Origin: Desulfobacter vibrioformis DSM 8776
GTDB lineage: Bacteria > Desulfobacterota > Desulfobacteria > Desulfobacterales > Desulfobacteraceae
Length of the DNA stretch: 64,000 nt
Direction of reading: 5' to 3'
NCBI RefSeq assembly: GCF_000745975.1
Contig: NZ_JQKJ01000010.1
Location: 62,001 to 126,000 of the forward strand
The notes beneath the pieces were generated by a model. The model saw only the letters and a list, made by a program, of their open reading frames with translations, searched no databases and was not told the DNA's origin. This document shows positions 44,432-53,863 of this stretch, piece after piece. Position numbers and translations under genes: made by a program. How positions within the stretch are numbered: the stretch's first letter is position 1; each line of letters opens with the position of its first letter.

Positions 44432-45853
44432 ATGGCTAAACCAAAAAAAGAAACAACATTGATGGACAAAGTCGTTGGACTTTGTAAACGCAGGGGATTT
44501 GTATATCCGGGATCTGAAATTTACGGCGGACTTGCCAATGCCTGGGATTTCGGTCCTTTGGGAGTGGAACTGCTTAAAAATCTGAAAGAGGCCTGGTGGA
44601 AAAAATTTGTCACCGAGCGCATTGATATGGTGGGCCTGGACGCCGCCATCCTCATGAATCCGACCACCTGGGAAGCCTCCGGCCATGTGGGCAGTTTTTC
44701 CGATCCGCTGATGGACTGCAAAAAATGTAAATCCCGAGAGCGGGCTGACAAGCTTGTGGAAAACTGGCAGCAGGACAACGGGTCTGGTGAACAGCCCGCC
44801 AACTGGGCCGGGGAAAAAACCCCGCCCCAGGATATGCTGGATTTTATTAATGCCAAGAACATCACCTGTCCCCAGTGCGGCAGCCTTGACTGGACCCTGC
44901 CCAAGGCCTTTAACCTGATGTTTAAAACCCAGCAGGGTGTGGTTGAAGGCGAGGGAAAGGACATTTATCTGCGTCCGGAAACCGCCCAGGGTATTTTTGT
45001 CAATTTTAAAAATGTCCAGACCACCTCACGCAAAAAAATCCCCTTTGGGATTGCCCAGATCGGAAAGGCATTCAGGAACGAAATCACCCCGGGCAACTTT
45101 GTATTCAGGACCCGGGAATTTGAACAGATGGAAATTGAATATTTCTGTAAACCCGGTACTGATCTTGAGTGCCATGACTTCTGGAAAAAATTCTGCATGG
45201 ACTGGTACCTGGGCCTGGGCGTTACCCCGGACAATCTTAGATTCCGCGACCATGACCCGGCGGAATTGTCCCATTACTCCAATGCCACCTCAGATATTGA
45301 ATACCAGTATCCCTTTGGCTGGGGGGAATTGTGCGGCATCGCCTCCCGGACCAACTATGACCTGAGCCAGCACATGGCGCACTCAGGCAAGGATCTGCAG
45401 TATTTTGACGAGGCTGCCAGGGAAAAGTACATCCCCTTTGTCATTGAACCGTCCCTCGGGGTACAGCGCTCCGCCCTGGTATTTTTGTGCGACGCCTATG
45501 AAGAAGAAGAGATTCAAGAGGGGGACACCCGGGTGGTGCTGCATCTTCACAACCAGTTGGCGCCTGTGAAAATTGCAGTATTGCCCCTGGCCAAAAAAAT
45601 TGCCGACAATGCAAAGTCTATCTTTGACACCCTGGTACAGCAACTGGGGCTGAACATGGATTTTGACGTCCAGGGCAGCATCGGCAAGCGCTACCGCCGC
45701 CAGGACGAGGCCGGCACCCCCTATTGCGTCACCTTTGATTATGAATCCCTTGACGACAATGCCGTCACCATCCGGGAGCGGGATTCCATGGATCAGCAGC
45801 GCATGAAAATAGATGAACTGGTTCCCTTTTTCCGGGAAAAATTTACATATTAA
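44432..45853 (+). CDS. glyQS: glycyl-tRNA synthetase (single-chain alpha2 type)
   Basis: 473 residues. Charges tRNA-Gly. Class II motifs are visible: motif 2 around FRNEITPGNFVFRTREFEQMEIEYF and motif 3 near GVQRSALVFLCDAY; the C-terminal anticodon-binding domain (APVKIAVLPLAKKI) is complete. Zinc-type cysteines lie in CKKCKSRER and CPQCGS. The alpha2 form is found in some Desulfobacterota, while many bacteria have the alpha2beta2 form. ATG 44432 is preferred (GGAG six bases upstream) over ATG 44420. Likely followed in the same operon by the carbonic-anhydrase-like gene 15 bases later. Confidence 0.94.
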   Translation: MAKPKKETTLMDKVVGLCKRRGFVYPGSEIYGGLANAWDFGPLGVELLKNLKEAWWKKFVTERIDMVGLDAAILMNPTTWEASGHVGSFSDPLMDCKKCKSRERADKLVENWQQDNGSGEQPANWAGEKTPPQDMLDFINAKNITCPQCGSLDWTLPKAFNLMFKTQQGVVEGEGKDIYLRPETAQGIFVNFKNVQTTSRKKIPFGIAQIGKAFRNEITPGNFVFRTREFEQMEIEYFCKPGTDLECHDFWKKFCMDWYLGLGVTPDNLRFRDHDPAELSHYSNATSDIEYQYPFGWGELCGIASRTNYDLSQHMAHSGKDLQYFDEAAREKYIPFVIEPSLGVQRSALVFLCDAYEEEEIQEGDTRVVLHLHNQLAPVKIAVLPLAKKIADNAKSIFDTLVQQLGLNMDFDVQGSIGKRYRRQDEAGTPYCVTFDYESLDDNAVTIRERDSMDQQRMKIDELVPFFREKFTY

Positions 45854-45868
45854 CGAAAGCCTGATTTT

Positions 45869-46405
45869 ATGCCTTTGTATTCATACAACAATATTGTGCC
45901 GGATATCCACGACTCCGTTTTTATCGCACCGAGTGCCCAAATTATAGGTGATGTGCAAATCGGCCGGGATTCTTCGGTGTGGTTTCAAACGGTTATCCGG
46001 GGAGATGTCGCCGGAATCCGCATTGGTGAACGCACAAATATTCAGGATCTTTGCACGGGCCATGTGGCCAAAGACATCCCTTTGATCATCGGCAACGGCG
46101 TTACCATCGGCCATAACTGCTGTGTTCACGGCACCACCATTGGGGACGGCTGCCTGATCGGCATGGGTGCTGTTCTCCTGAACAAAAGCGTCATCGGGGA
46201 AGGCTGCGTCATCGCGGCCGGTACCCTTGTTCTGGAAAGAACGGTAATTCCACCCTATTCACTGGTTACAGGGTCGCCTGGCAAGGTCAAAAAAGTTTAC
46301 GAAAACCGGGAAGAGGTTGATCGGATGCTGAAAAGAGCCTCTGATGGCTATGTGGAACATGCAAGGGAATATCGTTCCAGCGATCTGTTTTATGAGATTA
46401 AATAG
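45869..46405 (+). CDS. gamma-carbonic anhydrase family protein
   Basis: 178 residues with left-handed beta-helix hexapeptide repeats from ~12 to ~130. Metal ligands match the gamma family: H in TNIQDLCTGH, then H at GHNC and H at CVHG. A C-terminal helix follows. May hydrate CO2 as a trimer with Zn or Fe; many family members lack proven activity. Fifteen bases downstream of the glycyl-tRNA synthetase gene, so probably co-transcribed. The long palindrome at 46411 begins just after its stop and may end transcription. Confidence 0.88.
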   Translation: MPLYSYNNIVPDIHDSVFIAPSAQIIGDVQIGRDSSVWFQTVIRGDVAGIRIGERTNIQDLCTGHVAKDIPLIIGNGVTIGHNCCVHGTTIGDGCLIGMGAVLLNKSVIGEGCVIAAGTLVLERTVIPPYSLVTGSPGKVKKVYENREEVDRMLKRASDGYVEHAREYRSSDLFYEIK

Positions 46406-46410
46406 TGTTT

Positions 46411-46525
46411 GAACGAAAAGTCACCCATCTGCGGCGTTGCAGAAAAATTTGCAATCCTCACATACATTAGTATGCGCCGGTTACAAATTTTTCTGCGCCT
46501 TGCCGCTGGGCAACTTTTCGGCCAA
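46411..46525. repeat. long imperfect palindrome with CATACATTAGTATG centre
   Basis: Left arm GAACGAAAAGTCACCCATCT followed by GCAGAAAAATTTGCAA. The right arm, read in reverse complement, is CCGAAAAGTTGCCCAGCGGC, then GCAGAAAAATTTGTAA. Centre CATACATTAGTATG. Same architecture as 4794-4921 with different arm sequence. It sits between two convergent genes. Confidence 0.85.
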
Positions 46526-46533
46526 GCACGGTT

Positions 46534-47367
46534 TTAGGCGGCAGTTTCCGCCCCTGTCCGGTCCTTTTCGAGCCCCATGGCCCGGCCCAGCAATTGGGTA
46601 ATGAGCATGGCAGGGATGGGAGGTGTTGATCCTGATTTCAGGATAAGATCCCGGCCGTGTTCAAACTGCATGTGGCAATAATTGCATGCCATGCAGATGA
46701 TATCCGCACCTTCCTGTTCCGCTGTTTTATATTTTTCCAGAATAAAAGTCTGGGCCAGGCTGCTGTTTTTCTCCAACAGGGGATTGCCGCAGCATTCCAG
46801 GCGTCTGGACCAGTTTACGGGTTCTGCCCCGGTCAGTGCGATAATCCGTTCAAATATCGTCGGTGCATTGGGACGGTCATCAAACCCGGTGATGGTTGAG
46901 GGGCGCAGGGCATGGCAGCCGTAGCTTGGGGCGACTTTTATCCCGTCAAGGGGATGGGTGATGCACTGCCGGAGAAGATCTTGATCGATTTCCCGGTCCA
47001 GGAGGGTCAGCATGTGATGGATTTTGACACCCCCGTCATAGTACAGCCCTTCCTTTTGCAGTATACTGTTGATCCGGACTTGTTTGTCGGGATCATTTTT
47101 AAAATAATATTCTGCCTGTTTAAGGGAGCCGAAACAGCACTTGCACAGGGTCAATACAGGCAGGTTATGGGCCTGGGCCATGGCCAGGTTCCGTATGGCC
47201 AGCAAAAGAAAGGCATCCAGATTTTTTTCCTTGGCAGGGTATCCGCAACATCCAAAATCAAGTTCCTGGGTCTGAACATTGAGCCTGGATAAAACTGCCT
47301 TGGCCGACTTTGGATGCTGGGGGATGTCAAATCCGGTTCTGCATCCTGAGAATAGCGCGTATTTCAT
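46534..47367 (-). CDS. HdrB-like heterodisulfide reductase subunit B
   Basis: 277 residues with two CCG domains: C9 with C40-C41-G and C75..C78, and C151 with C192-C193-G and C225-xx-C228. These would hold the noncubane [4Fe-4S] clusters of the HdrB active site. Acts in the cytoplasm, moving electrons to a disulfide or related acceptor. It follows the membrane iron-sulfur gene with a four-base overlap (ATGA), so the two form one complex, comparable in logic to DsrK/M or HdrDE. The real acceptor in this organism is not known. Confidence 0.88.
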   Translation of the reverse strand: MKYALFSGCRTGFDIPQHPKSAKAVLSRLNVQTQELDFGCCGYPAKEKNLDAFLLLAIRNLAMAQAHNLPVLTLCKCCFGSLKQAEYYFKNDPDKQVRINSILQKEGLYYDGGVKIHHMLTLLDREIDQDLLRQCITHPLDGIKVAPSYGCHALRPSTITGFDDRPNAPTIFERIIALTGAEPVNWSRRLECCGNPLLEKNSSLAQTFILEKYKTAEQEGADIICMACNYCHMQFEHGRDLILKSGSTPPIPAMLITQLLGRAMGLEKDRTGAETAA

Positions 47368-49064
47368 ATTCCAAATTCCTGGTGGTATACCATGTTTTTA
47401 AGTTGATAAAAAATATCCGTAATCCTGACGCCCTGGGGACAATTTTCCTGGCATTTATAACAGGTCAGGCAGTCCCAGACAATGGAAGCATCCTTTGCCA
47501 GATCGGTTTGCCCCAGAACAAGGGCATGGATGACCTGGTGGGGTGCTGATCCGAACTCCCTGATTTCGCCGGTAACACCTGTCACCGGGCATGTGCTCGT
47601 ACATGTCAGACAGGTATAACATTGTGAAAACGTAGCGGTCTGGAAGGATCTTTTCAAGGATGCAATCAAAGGATTTTTCCCGGGTTTGATCACCACAGGG
47701 GTTTGAAGTCCGGCTTTTTCAGGCGTCTGTTTTTTGCGAAGGTCCCTTATCCGGATAACGGGGTCCGGAAGAGATTCCTCTGCCAGCCGCTCCCGGGTTT
47801 CCTTCCAGATATCCTGCAAGTCCAGCCCGGCAGGACAGATCTGGGAACATTTGTTGCACATGGTGCAGATAAAACTGCCCAGGGAAAAAGCATCCCTTGA
47901 TTCCGGCTCCATCGGCCGTCCCCATGCCGACTCCCGGATGCGGGTTACGCGTTCCGAGGGGAACACCCATGGGTTGTCAAGGATTTCATATAAAGGCCCC
48001 ACGGCACAGTGGCTGGTGCAGGTGCCGCACTGGGTGCAGGCGGAAAGATCAAAGACCCGGCGGGTGGCCCTGTTCTCATCGCGTTTTATCTGCTGTCCTG
48101 CAAGTCCTGAAATCATAAGGCTTACCGGGGTTGTCAGGATATGCAGGAACTTGCTGAAAGGCAGGTAGGCCAAGGCGAGAAAACAGCTTAAAAAGTGAAT
48201 CTTCAGTATCAGTGCATCCAGGCGGTTCCTGTTGAAAAAACCGGCAACAGGCGTCATGGCAACGGAGATCGGATAGGAGACAAAGGCAGATCTTGGGTTG
48301 GCATGGCAGGCAGCACAATTGTCTTCATTGAGGAGCTCTCCTTCTTCCATAAGTTCCGGGGTGACCTCGATGGTCTCCCCGGGGAACTGGACATTGAATT
48401 CTTCCTGCCAGACAGCCTTAAGCGCCGGCAGTTCCTCTTCGTCCAAGGAGCCATATTCCTCCACCATTTCGTAAAACACACCCGAAGAGATGATCTTCGC
48501 GGCCTCCAGGCCAAAACCGGATATCATGATGAGTGCAAGCAGGGCGATTGCCAGGTAATCGGGCCGCCTGCTGATCTGTCTCAAGCGAAAATGGGTTTTC
48601 CTGCGATATACGGCAATGACCAGTCCCGCCATCACCATTACACCGGCGATATTCCGAAGGGCCATGAACGGGTTCAGGGTGGACAGGTAATTTGAAAAAA
48701 TTACTTCGCTGACATAGCCTTCAAGGGCATGGAAAAAAAACAACCCTGCAAATCCCCAGAAAATACAGATGTGCATAACCCACTTCAGGAAATCCTGGCG
48801 CAGCAGCGGCAATTGAAGCACGACATCCAGAATAACCGTCTTGAAAAGATGGAAAATCCGGGCAGGCGAGGCCAGGATGCCGAACAGGCCGGACAAAAAC
48901 GCTTTTATCCGGCCTGCCATAGTGAATACGGGCAGGTTCGGTCCGATGTTTAACCGGAAAAATCCAATGATTCTGTAAAGGATTCCGATGAAAAATACTG
49001 CCAACGCAATAAAAAAACTCCAGGTATAAAGCATTGGGCCGGTTAATAAATCATACAACGGCAT
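47364..49064 (-). CDS. NarI-like membrane domain + CxxCH + two HdrC-type iron-sulfur modules
   Basis: 566 residues. The N-terminal ~330 residues hold five or six membrane segments of the NarI/HdrE cytochrome b type with histidines for haem b. Between two of them lies C250-A-A-C253-H254 (NCAACHAN), a haem c motif. Two ferredoxin-type pairs follow: CTQCGTCTSHCAVGP with CTMCNKCSQICPAGL (~360-420), and CYTCLTCTSTCPVTG with CLTCYKCQENCPQGV (~470-550). The combination resembles a quinol-oxidising subunit with a duplicated HdrC, partner of the HdrB gene that overlaps it. The c-type motif inside such a fusion is unusual. Membrane location is clear; the exact redox partner is not. Confidence 0.88.
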   Translation of the reverse strand: MPLYDLLTGPMLYTWSFFIALAVFFIGILYRIIGFFRLNIGPNLPVFTMAGRIKAFLSGLFGILASPARIFHLFKTVILDVVLQLPLLRQDFLKWVMHICIFWGFAGLFFFHALEGYVSEVIFSNYLSTLNPFMALRNIAGVMVMAGLVIAVYRRKTHFRLRQISRRPDYLAIALLALIMISGFGLEAAKIISSGVFYEMVEEYGSLDEEELPALKAVWQEEFNVQFPGETIEVTPELMEEGELLNEDNCAACHANPRSAFVSYPISVAMTPVAGFFNRNRLDALILKIHFLSCFLALAYLPFSKFLHILTTPVSLMISGLAGQQIKRDENRATRRVFDLSACTQCGTCTSHCAVGPLYEILDNPWVFPSERVTRIRESAWGRPMEPESRDAFSLGSFICTMCNKCSQICPAGLDLQDIWKETRERLAEESLPDPVIRIRDLRKKQTPEKAGLQTPVVIKPGKNPLIASLKRSFQTATFSQCYTCLTCTSTCPVTGVTGEIREFGSAPHQVIHALVLGQTDLAKDASIVWDCLTCYKCQENCPQGVRITDIFYQLKNMVYHQEFGI

Positions 49065-49272
49065 TAATTATCTCCCAGTAAAATTTAGAGATGATATCCA
49101 GGAGCCCCGAATCAGGGCGCCAAAGGATGTTACATAAATGCTACTCAACATAAATACGGCTCAAAAGGAGCACAAAAATAAATTGTTGGCATATTACAAT
49201 ACGATGATATTGTCAATTATATTTTTTAGCAAACACTTATATTTTTACACTGGAATGTGTGAATGATCCGCA

Positions 49273-50505
49273 TTACCGGCTCAGGGAAAAACCAATCCGG
49301 AAGATCTCTTCTTTTGTGCTGTAATCCTTCAGGCGTTCCCCGTATCCGTTGAAATACTGCAGGTGCAGGTAGAGATTAAGTCCGTTGTTGAAAAATGAGG
49401 TCAATGGATAGCTTAAGTCCGCCTGGATGCTGGGCCCCGCGTCAGCCCATCTTGTGTGGGTATCCAGGCACAGGCCCATGGGAATGCCTGCCTGGACCTG
49501 CAAATCAAAATATCCTCGAAAATCTGCCAGGTCCGGGTTGCTTTCATCCTCATTCATCACATAGACCCACAATTTGGGGGCCAGGGTCAGATAAGCCTTT
49601 TCAAAAAGTGAAACCGCCATAATCGGTTTGATATATATGTAATTGGTGGATCTGGAATCATCCCCGCCCTTGCCGTTGGACTCATGCTGAAAACCGCCCT
49701 GGACCCCGAAGAGTTTAACCCACGGCAGCGCTAAATCAATTTTGGGCACCAGATAAAACAACTCGGGCTTATAACTGGAATCATCAAAGGGTTTGGAATC
49801 TGATTTAAGATCCCAGTAAGAGGTCTGGGTATAGGCCAGATGAACCCCATCCAGCAGGGAATTGAGCCCCCGGCTGTCAAAGGGCGCGTTGAACAGTTTG
49901 TACTTAAAACTGACCTGGAATTTGCTTTTTTCCATCCCCGGGTCCACACCGAACAGGAAATAGACCGGCTCATAGGCAGACAGATTTTTCAAAAAGGGCT
50001 CGAATTCGTTCTGCTTTTCTCCGATGACCAGTTGCTCCCGGCCTGGATTTTCCGCTTCCCGGGCCTGGGATTCAACAGGCGGGGCAGCGGAAAACAATAC
50101 CGGGCCAGACTTGAAATCCCCAAGGGCCAGGCGGATTGTTCCGGCCATGTCCCGGGGCAGTTCAAACTCATAGGTCAGTTTGGCGAATCCGCCGGCCGGA
50201 ACCGTCACTATGCCGTCAGGGACGGTCTCCATACAAATGGCCTTCACCATACGCTTCTGGTCGTTTAGACCCACCGTGACCATGACAGAATGATAATCCT
50301 TTGAAATGATATCCGTGGTGCCGGAATTCTGGACAAACAGCGTAAACCGGACAGGCTGGCCTGCCACGGCGTTTTCCTGGGGCGGGACAATAAATACATT
50401 TGGTGTGCCAGCCGTTGCAGACCTTAAATGAAAAGGACCTGCACCCAGGGCAAAGATCACAAAAAACACAGCTGTAAACCGATTTATTTTCAAGGGATAA
50501 GACAT
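49273..50505 (-). CDS. pldA: outer-membrane phospholipase A (OMPLA family)
   Basis: 410 residues. Signal peptide (KINRFTAVFFVIFALGAGPF), then an N-terminal beta-rich extension (~35-150), then a 12-strand OMPLA barrel. The active site reads GFQHESNGKGG (His-x-Ser) with the conserved Asn further on (SRSTNYIYIKP), as in PldA. Hydrolyses phospholipids in the outer leaflet when activated by calcium and dimerisation. ATG 50505 has GGAG seven bases upstream and is preferred to GTG 50532. The N-terminal extension is longer than in E. coli. A -35-like TTGACA (minus strand, 50620-50625) lies about 115 bases before the start. Confidence 0.85.
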   Translation of the reverse strand: MSYPLKINRFTAVFFVIFALGAGPFHLRSATAGTPNVFIVPPQENAVAGQPVRFTLFVQNSGTTDIISKDYHSVMVTVGLNDQKRMVKAICMETVPDGIVTVPAGGFAKLTYEFELPRDMAGTIRLALGDFKSGPVLFSAAPPVESQAREAENPGREQLVIGEKQNEFEPFLKNLSAYEPVYFLFGVDPGMEKSKFQVSFKYKLFNAPFDSRGLNSLLDGVHLAYTQTSYWDLKSDSKPFDDSSYKPELFYLVPKIDLALPWVKLFGVQGGFQHESNGKGGDDSRSTNYIYIKPIMAVSLFEKAYLTLAPKLWVYVMNEDESNPDLADFRGYFDLQVQAGIPMGLCLDTHTRWADAGPSIQADLSYPLTSFFNNGLNLYLHLQYFNGYGERLKDYSTKEEIFRIGFSLSR

Positions 50506-50762
50506 GGAAACGCTCCGCAACGGTTTAATCACCGCATTTTTTGGACATCATTTTTTGGACTTGGGATGCACAGGACAAAAAAACAAAACCAATCACACTT
50601 AATTTAGAATCCTTGGCCTTGTCAAGAAATTTTCAATGACTGGATGGATCAATTCCTCATGTATTGGAAACTAAAAATATGATAATTAAATCAAGCGCAC
50701 GTGAAGAGGCGTGCCGCAATTGAAACAATCTGGTAAAAAAACGGGGAGAAATAACGCGTTTG

Positions 50763-53678
50763 ATGAAACGAATACTGACATTTGCGATATTCGTCTGGGC
50801 AGCCACTGCTGGTATCCTGGCCCATGCCGCAACGGACAATGACCTGTTCACTGCCCAGGAAAAGGCATACATTCAATCCCAAAAAAGTATCCGCATCGGT
50901 ATTATCGATAATGAACCGCCCTATTCTTTCTATAACCAAGGCAAGATCAGCGGATTTTCCATTGACCTGCTCCATTTGCTGGAACAGTCCTCGGGACTGA
51001 AATTTGAATTTGTTCTGGGCAGCTGGTTCAATATTTACGCCTCATTTCAAAACGGGGATCTGGATGTTATTGACCAGATCTCCTTTACCAAGGCGCGCAG
51101 CGAATGGATGCTGTTTACCCCGGCATATCACGTTAAAGCACTTGTCCTGTTCATGAGAACCGGCGAAATTCCCCATCCTTTCAAAGGGCTGGAGAGTCTT
51201 GGCAGAAAACGGATCGGCATTCTCCGGGACATCTATTATGAAGAGTGCCTCCGGCAGGATGGTCATGCCAGGGTTTACGAATATGACGACTATATTTCGC
51301 TGATGAAGGCGCTTTCCTTCGGCTGGGTGGATGCCGTGATTGCCAGTGAAATGACCGGGCGTTTTGTAGCCCGTGACAACCATCTTTCCGGTATCAGTAT
51401 GGTCGGTCCTTTCAACGCCAAAGGAATTGTTGAAGAGGACTTCCGGCTGGGCATTTCAAAAAAGGATCCCCTGCTCCAGTCCATTCTGACAAAAATTTTA
51501 AATGCGGTTCCGAAGCAGACCATGGATGTTCTGGCCCGGAAATGGGGCCGGTATCCATATCTGAACAACAATACGGCCACGCTTTTATTCACCGGGGAAG
51601 AGCAAGCCTTTATTGCCGGCCATCCGGTCATCACCATGGGTATGCTCTCTGATTTTTCCCCTTATAGTTTTGTCAGTCAAGGCCGCCAGGTAGGGTTCAG
51701 TGATTCTTTACTCAAGATGATTTCAGAACGGACCGGCCTTAAATTCTCCTATGTTGTGGATGACTGGGCCAAGATTTTCTATCTTTTTAAAACCGGGCAA
51801 CTGGATGCCGTTGCCAATATCTCCTATGCCGAAGAGCGCACACAATTTACCCGGTATACCAATGTGTATCACCAGATTCCAACAGTGGTTTTTGTACGCA
51901 ACGACTTTAAGAATTACCAGGGGATCAGCAGCCTCAAGGACCGGGTGGTGGGCATGACCCGGGAAGTATTTTATAAAAAAATTCTTTCCCGGCTGACAGG
52001 TCCGGGCCTTCGGGAGTATGATGATCATTCCGTCATGATGAAAGATCTCTCCTTTGGCAAGCTGGATGCCGTGGTGGCGCCTTTGAATACAGGGAACCTG
52101 TATATCCGGAAACTGGGGCTGGTCAATTTAGTCATTGCCGGTGAATTCAGTGTTGACGGTATGGGGGCGGAAGATTTGCGGTTTGGTGTCCGGCCGGACC
52201 TAGCTCCTTTGGCTGGGATCATGAACAAGGCCCTTGGTTCTCTGTCTGCCTCGGACTGGCAGTTGCTTGAGACGGCCTGGCTTTCTCCTAAAACCGGCAC
52301 GTCAGCCGGCTATACCCTCCGGTTCTCCGATAAAGAGGCCGCCTACCTGAAAGAAAAGAAAAAGCTGGTCCTTGGCGTGGTCTCAGACCGGCTGCCGTTT
52401 GGAAGGGTGAACAGCGACGGCCAGTATGTGGGAATTGGTGCGGATTTTTTAGCGCTTTTTTCAAAACAACTGCCTATTCCCGTGACCGTAAAAAAATGCA
52501 ACTCCTGGGATGATCTGCTTGCGCAAATCAAGAAAAGACAATGTGATTTTTGCATGGCAGCCATGAAAACCCCTGAAAAACAAGCGTATATGGATATTAC
52601 AGCGCCCTATCTCACCATCCCCAATGTCATTGCCACCTCTGTCAATGCGCCGTTTATTGATGATTTCCGTAAGTTTCTGGACCGTCCCATGGGGGTTGTC
52701 AAGTCTTCGGCCATATCAGAGATTTTAAAATCAACCTATCCCGGTATGCACCTTGTGGCCCTGGACAGCGAACTTGCCGGTATCAACATGGTGCAGCGGG
52801 GAACGCTTTTCGGGTTTATCTGCACCATGACGGAAATCGGCTATCATCTGCGCCAGGAAAAGATTGTGGACATCAAAATTGCCGGCAAAATGCCCTATGA
52901 CTGGCAGGCCGGTATCGGCTCCCGGAATGACGAGCCCCTGCTGGGGGACATTTTTCAGAAATTGGTCATGTCTGTATCTGAAAAACAGAAAGCCCAGGTA
53001 CTGGATCACTGGCTCAGTGTGAAAATGGAGCAGAAATTTGACTATTCACCGTTCTGGAAGGCGTTGGGCGTGACGGTCATCCTGATCCTTGTCACACTTT
53101 TCTGGACCAATAAAGTGCGCAGACTCAACCGGAAGCTGATTGAGGCAAATCATGCGCTGGCGGAACTGAGCCGCATAGACGGTTTGACCGGTCTTTTTAA
53201 CCGGCGGGTATTTGACGAAGAGTTTGCGCGGATTTTTAGTCTGTGCCAACGCAATGAGATCTCTTTTTCAGTCATTATTCTGGATATTGATCATTTCAAG
53301 AAGATCAACGACACCCATGGGCACCCTGCCGGAGATGCCTGCTTGAAGCGATTCGGCGAGGTGCTTATGGAGCGGTTTCAACGCATCTGCGATGTGGTGT
53401 GCCGGATTGGCGGTGAAGAGTTCGGTATTATCTGTACCGGCAAGGATGCATGCAAAGTCTACGCCTATGTGGAGGAGCTGCGCAACCATATGTCAGCCGC
53501 AATCATCCGCCATGACGGGGAAAAAATATCATTCACTATCAGCGCAGGCATATATTCATCAGTGCCCACACCCGATTCCCCGGGCGAGATTTTCTTGAAC
53601 ATGGCGGACAAGGCTCTTTACCAGGCCAAAACCGGGGGCCGTAATCAAGTGGTGGAACTCGGACCGCAGATGAAATGA
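50763..53678 (+). CDS. diguanylate cyclase with three tandem SBP3 sensor domains
   Basis: 971 residues. Signal peptide (ILTFAIFVWAATAGILAHAA), then three consecutive SBP_bac_3 (PBPb) domains at ~40-275, ~285-505 and ~525-745, each opening with a VPPYSF/FSPYSF/LPFG-like strand and ending with an SLxxxDW-type helix. One membrane segment ~765-785, then a GGDEF domain: G883-G-E-E-F887 active site with the RxxD inhibitory site at R874-D877, five residues before it. Makes cyclic di-GMP in response to periplasmic ligands, probably amino acids or similar small molecules. Three repeats of this sensor in one protein are uncommon. ATG 50763 is preferred to the TTG just before. Confidence 0.9.
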   Translation: MKRILTFAIFVWAATAGILAHAATDNDLFTAQEKAYIQSQKSIRIGIIDNEPPYSFYNQGKISGFSIDLLHLLEQSSGLKFEFVLGSWFNIYASFQNGDLDVIDQISFTKARSEWMLFTPAYHVKALVLFMRTGEIPHPFKGLESLGRKRIGILRDIYYEECLRQDGHARVYEYDDYISLMKALSFGWVDAVIASEMTGRFVARDNHLSGISMVGPFNAKGIVEEDFRLGISKKDPLLQSILTKILNAVPKQTMDVLARKWGRYPYLNNNTATLLFTGEEQAFIAGHPVITMGMLSDFSPYSFVSQGRQVGFSDSLLKMISERTGLKFSYVVDDWAKIFYLFKTGQLDAVANISYAEERTQFTRYTNVYHQIPTVVFVRNDFKNYQGISSLKDRVVGMTREVFYKKILSRLTGPGLREYDDHSVMMKDLSFGKLDAVVAPLNTGNLYIRKLGLVNLVIAGEFSVDGMGAEDLRFGVRPDLAPLAGIMNKALGSLSASDWQLLETAWLSPKTGTSAGYTLRFSDKEAAYLKEKKKLVLGVVSDRLPFGRVNSDGQYVGIGADFLALFSKQLPIPVTVKKCNSWDDLLAQIKKRQCDFCMAAMKTPEKQAYMDITAPYLTIPNVIATSVNAPFIDDFRKFLDRPMGVVKSSAISEILKSTYPGMHLVALDSELAGINMVQRGTLFGFICTMTEIGYHLRQEKIVDIKIAGKMPYDWQAGIGSRNDEPLLGDIFQKLVMSVSEKQKAQVLDHWLSVKMEQKFDYSPFWKALGVTVILILVTLFWTNKVRRLNRKLIEANHALAELSRIDGLTGLFNRRVFDEEFARIFSLCQRNEISFSVIILDIDHFKKINDTHGHPAGDACLKRFGEVLMERFQRICDVVCRIGGEEFGIICTGKDACKVYAYVEELRNHMSAAIIRHDGEKISFTISAGIYSSVPTPDSPGEIFLNMADKALYQAKTGGRNQVVELGPQMK

Positions 53679-53789
53679 ATGATCTCCTTTGCCTGCCTTT
53701 TTATCCGCATTCTTTGTTGTGCCCCAGGGAATTTCATAAAAATTCGGCGCAAATTTGTAAGAATTTATTTTTCCAGCGCTCTTAACGTC

Positions 53790-53818
53790 TTGACATCACC
53801 CAAATTATGTTTTAGAAA
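53790..53818 (+). promoter_or_regulatory. candidate sigma-70 promoter of the CoA-transferase gene
   Basis: TTGACA at 53790-53795, a 17-base spacer and TAGAAA at 53813-53818, giving a leader of about 40 bases before ATG 53864. Confidence 0.6.
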
Positions 53819-53863
53819 ACCCTCCGTTTAAGTGACTGCTGAAATACTAAAATGGAGGAGTAT

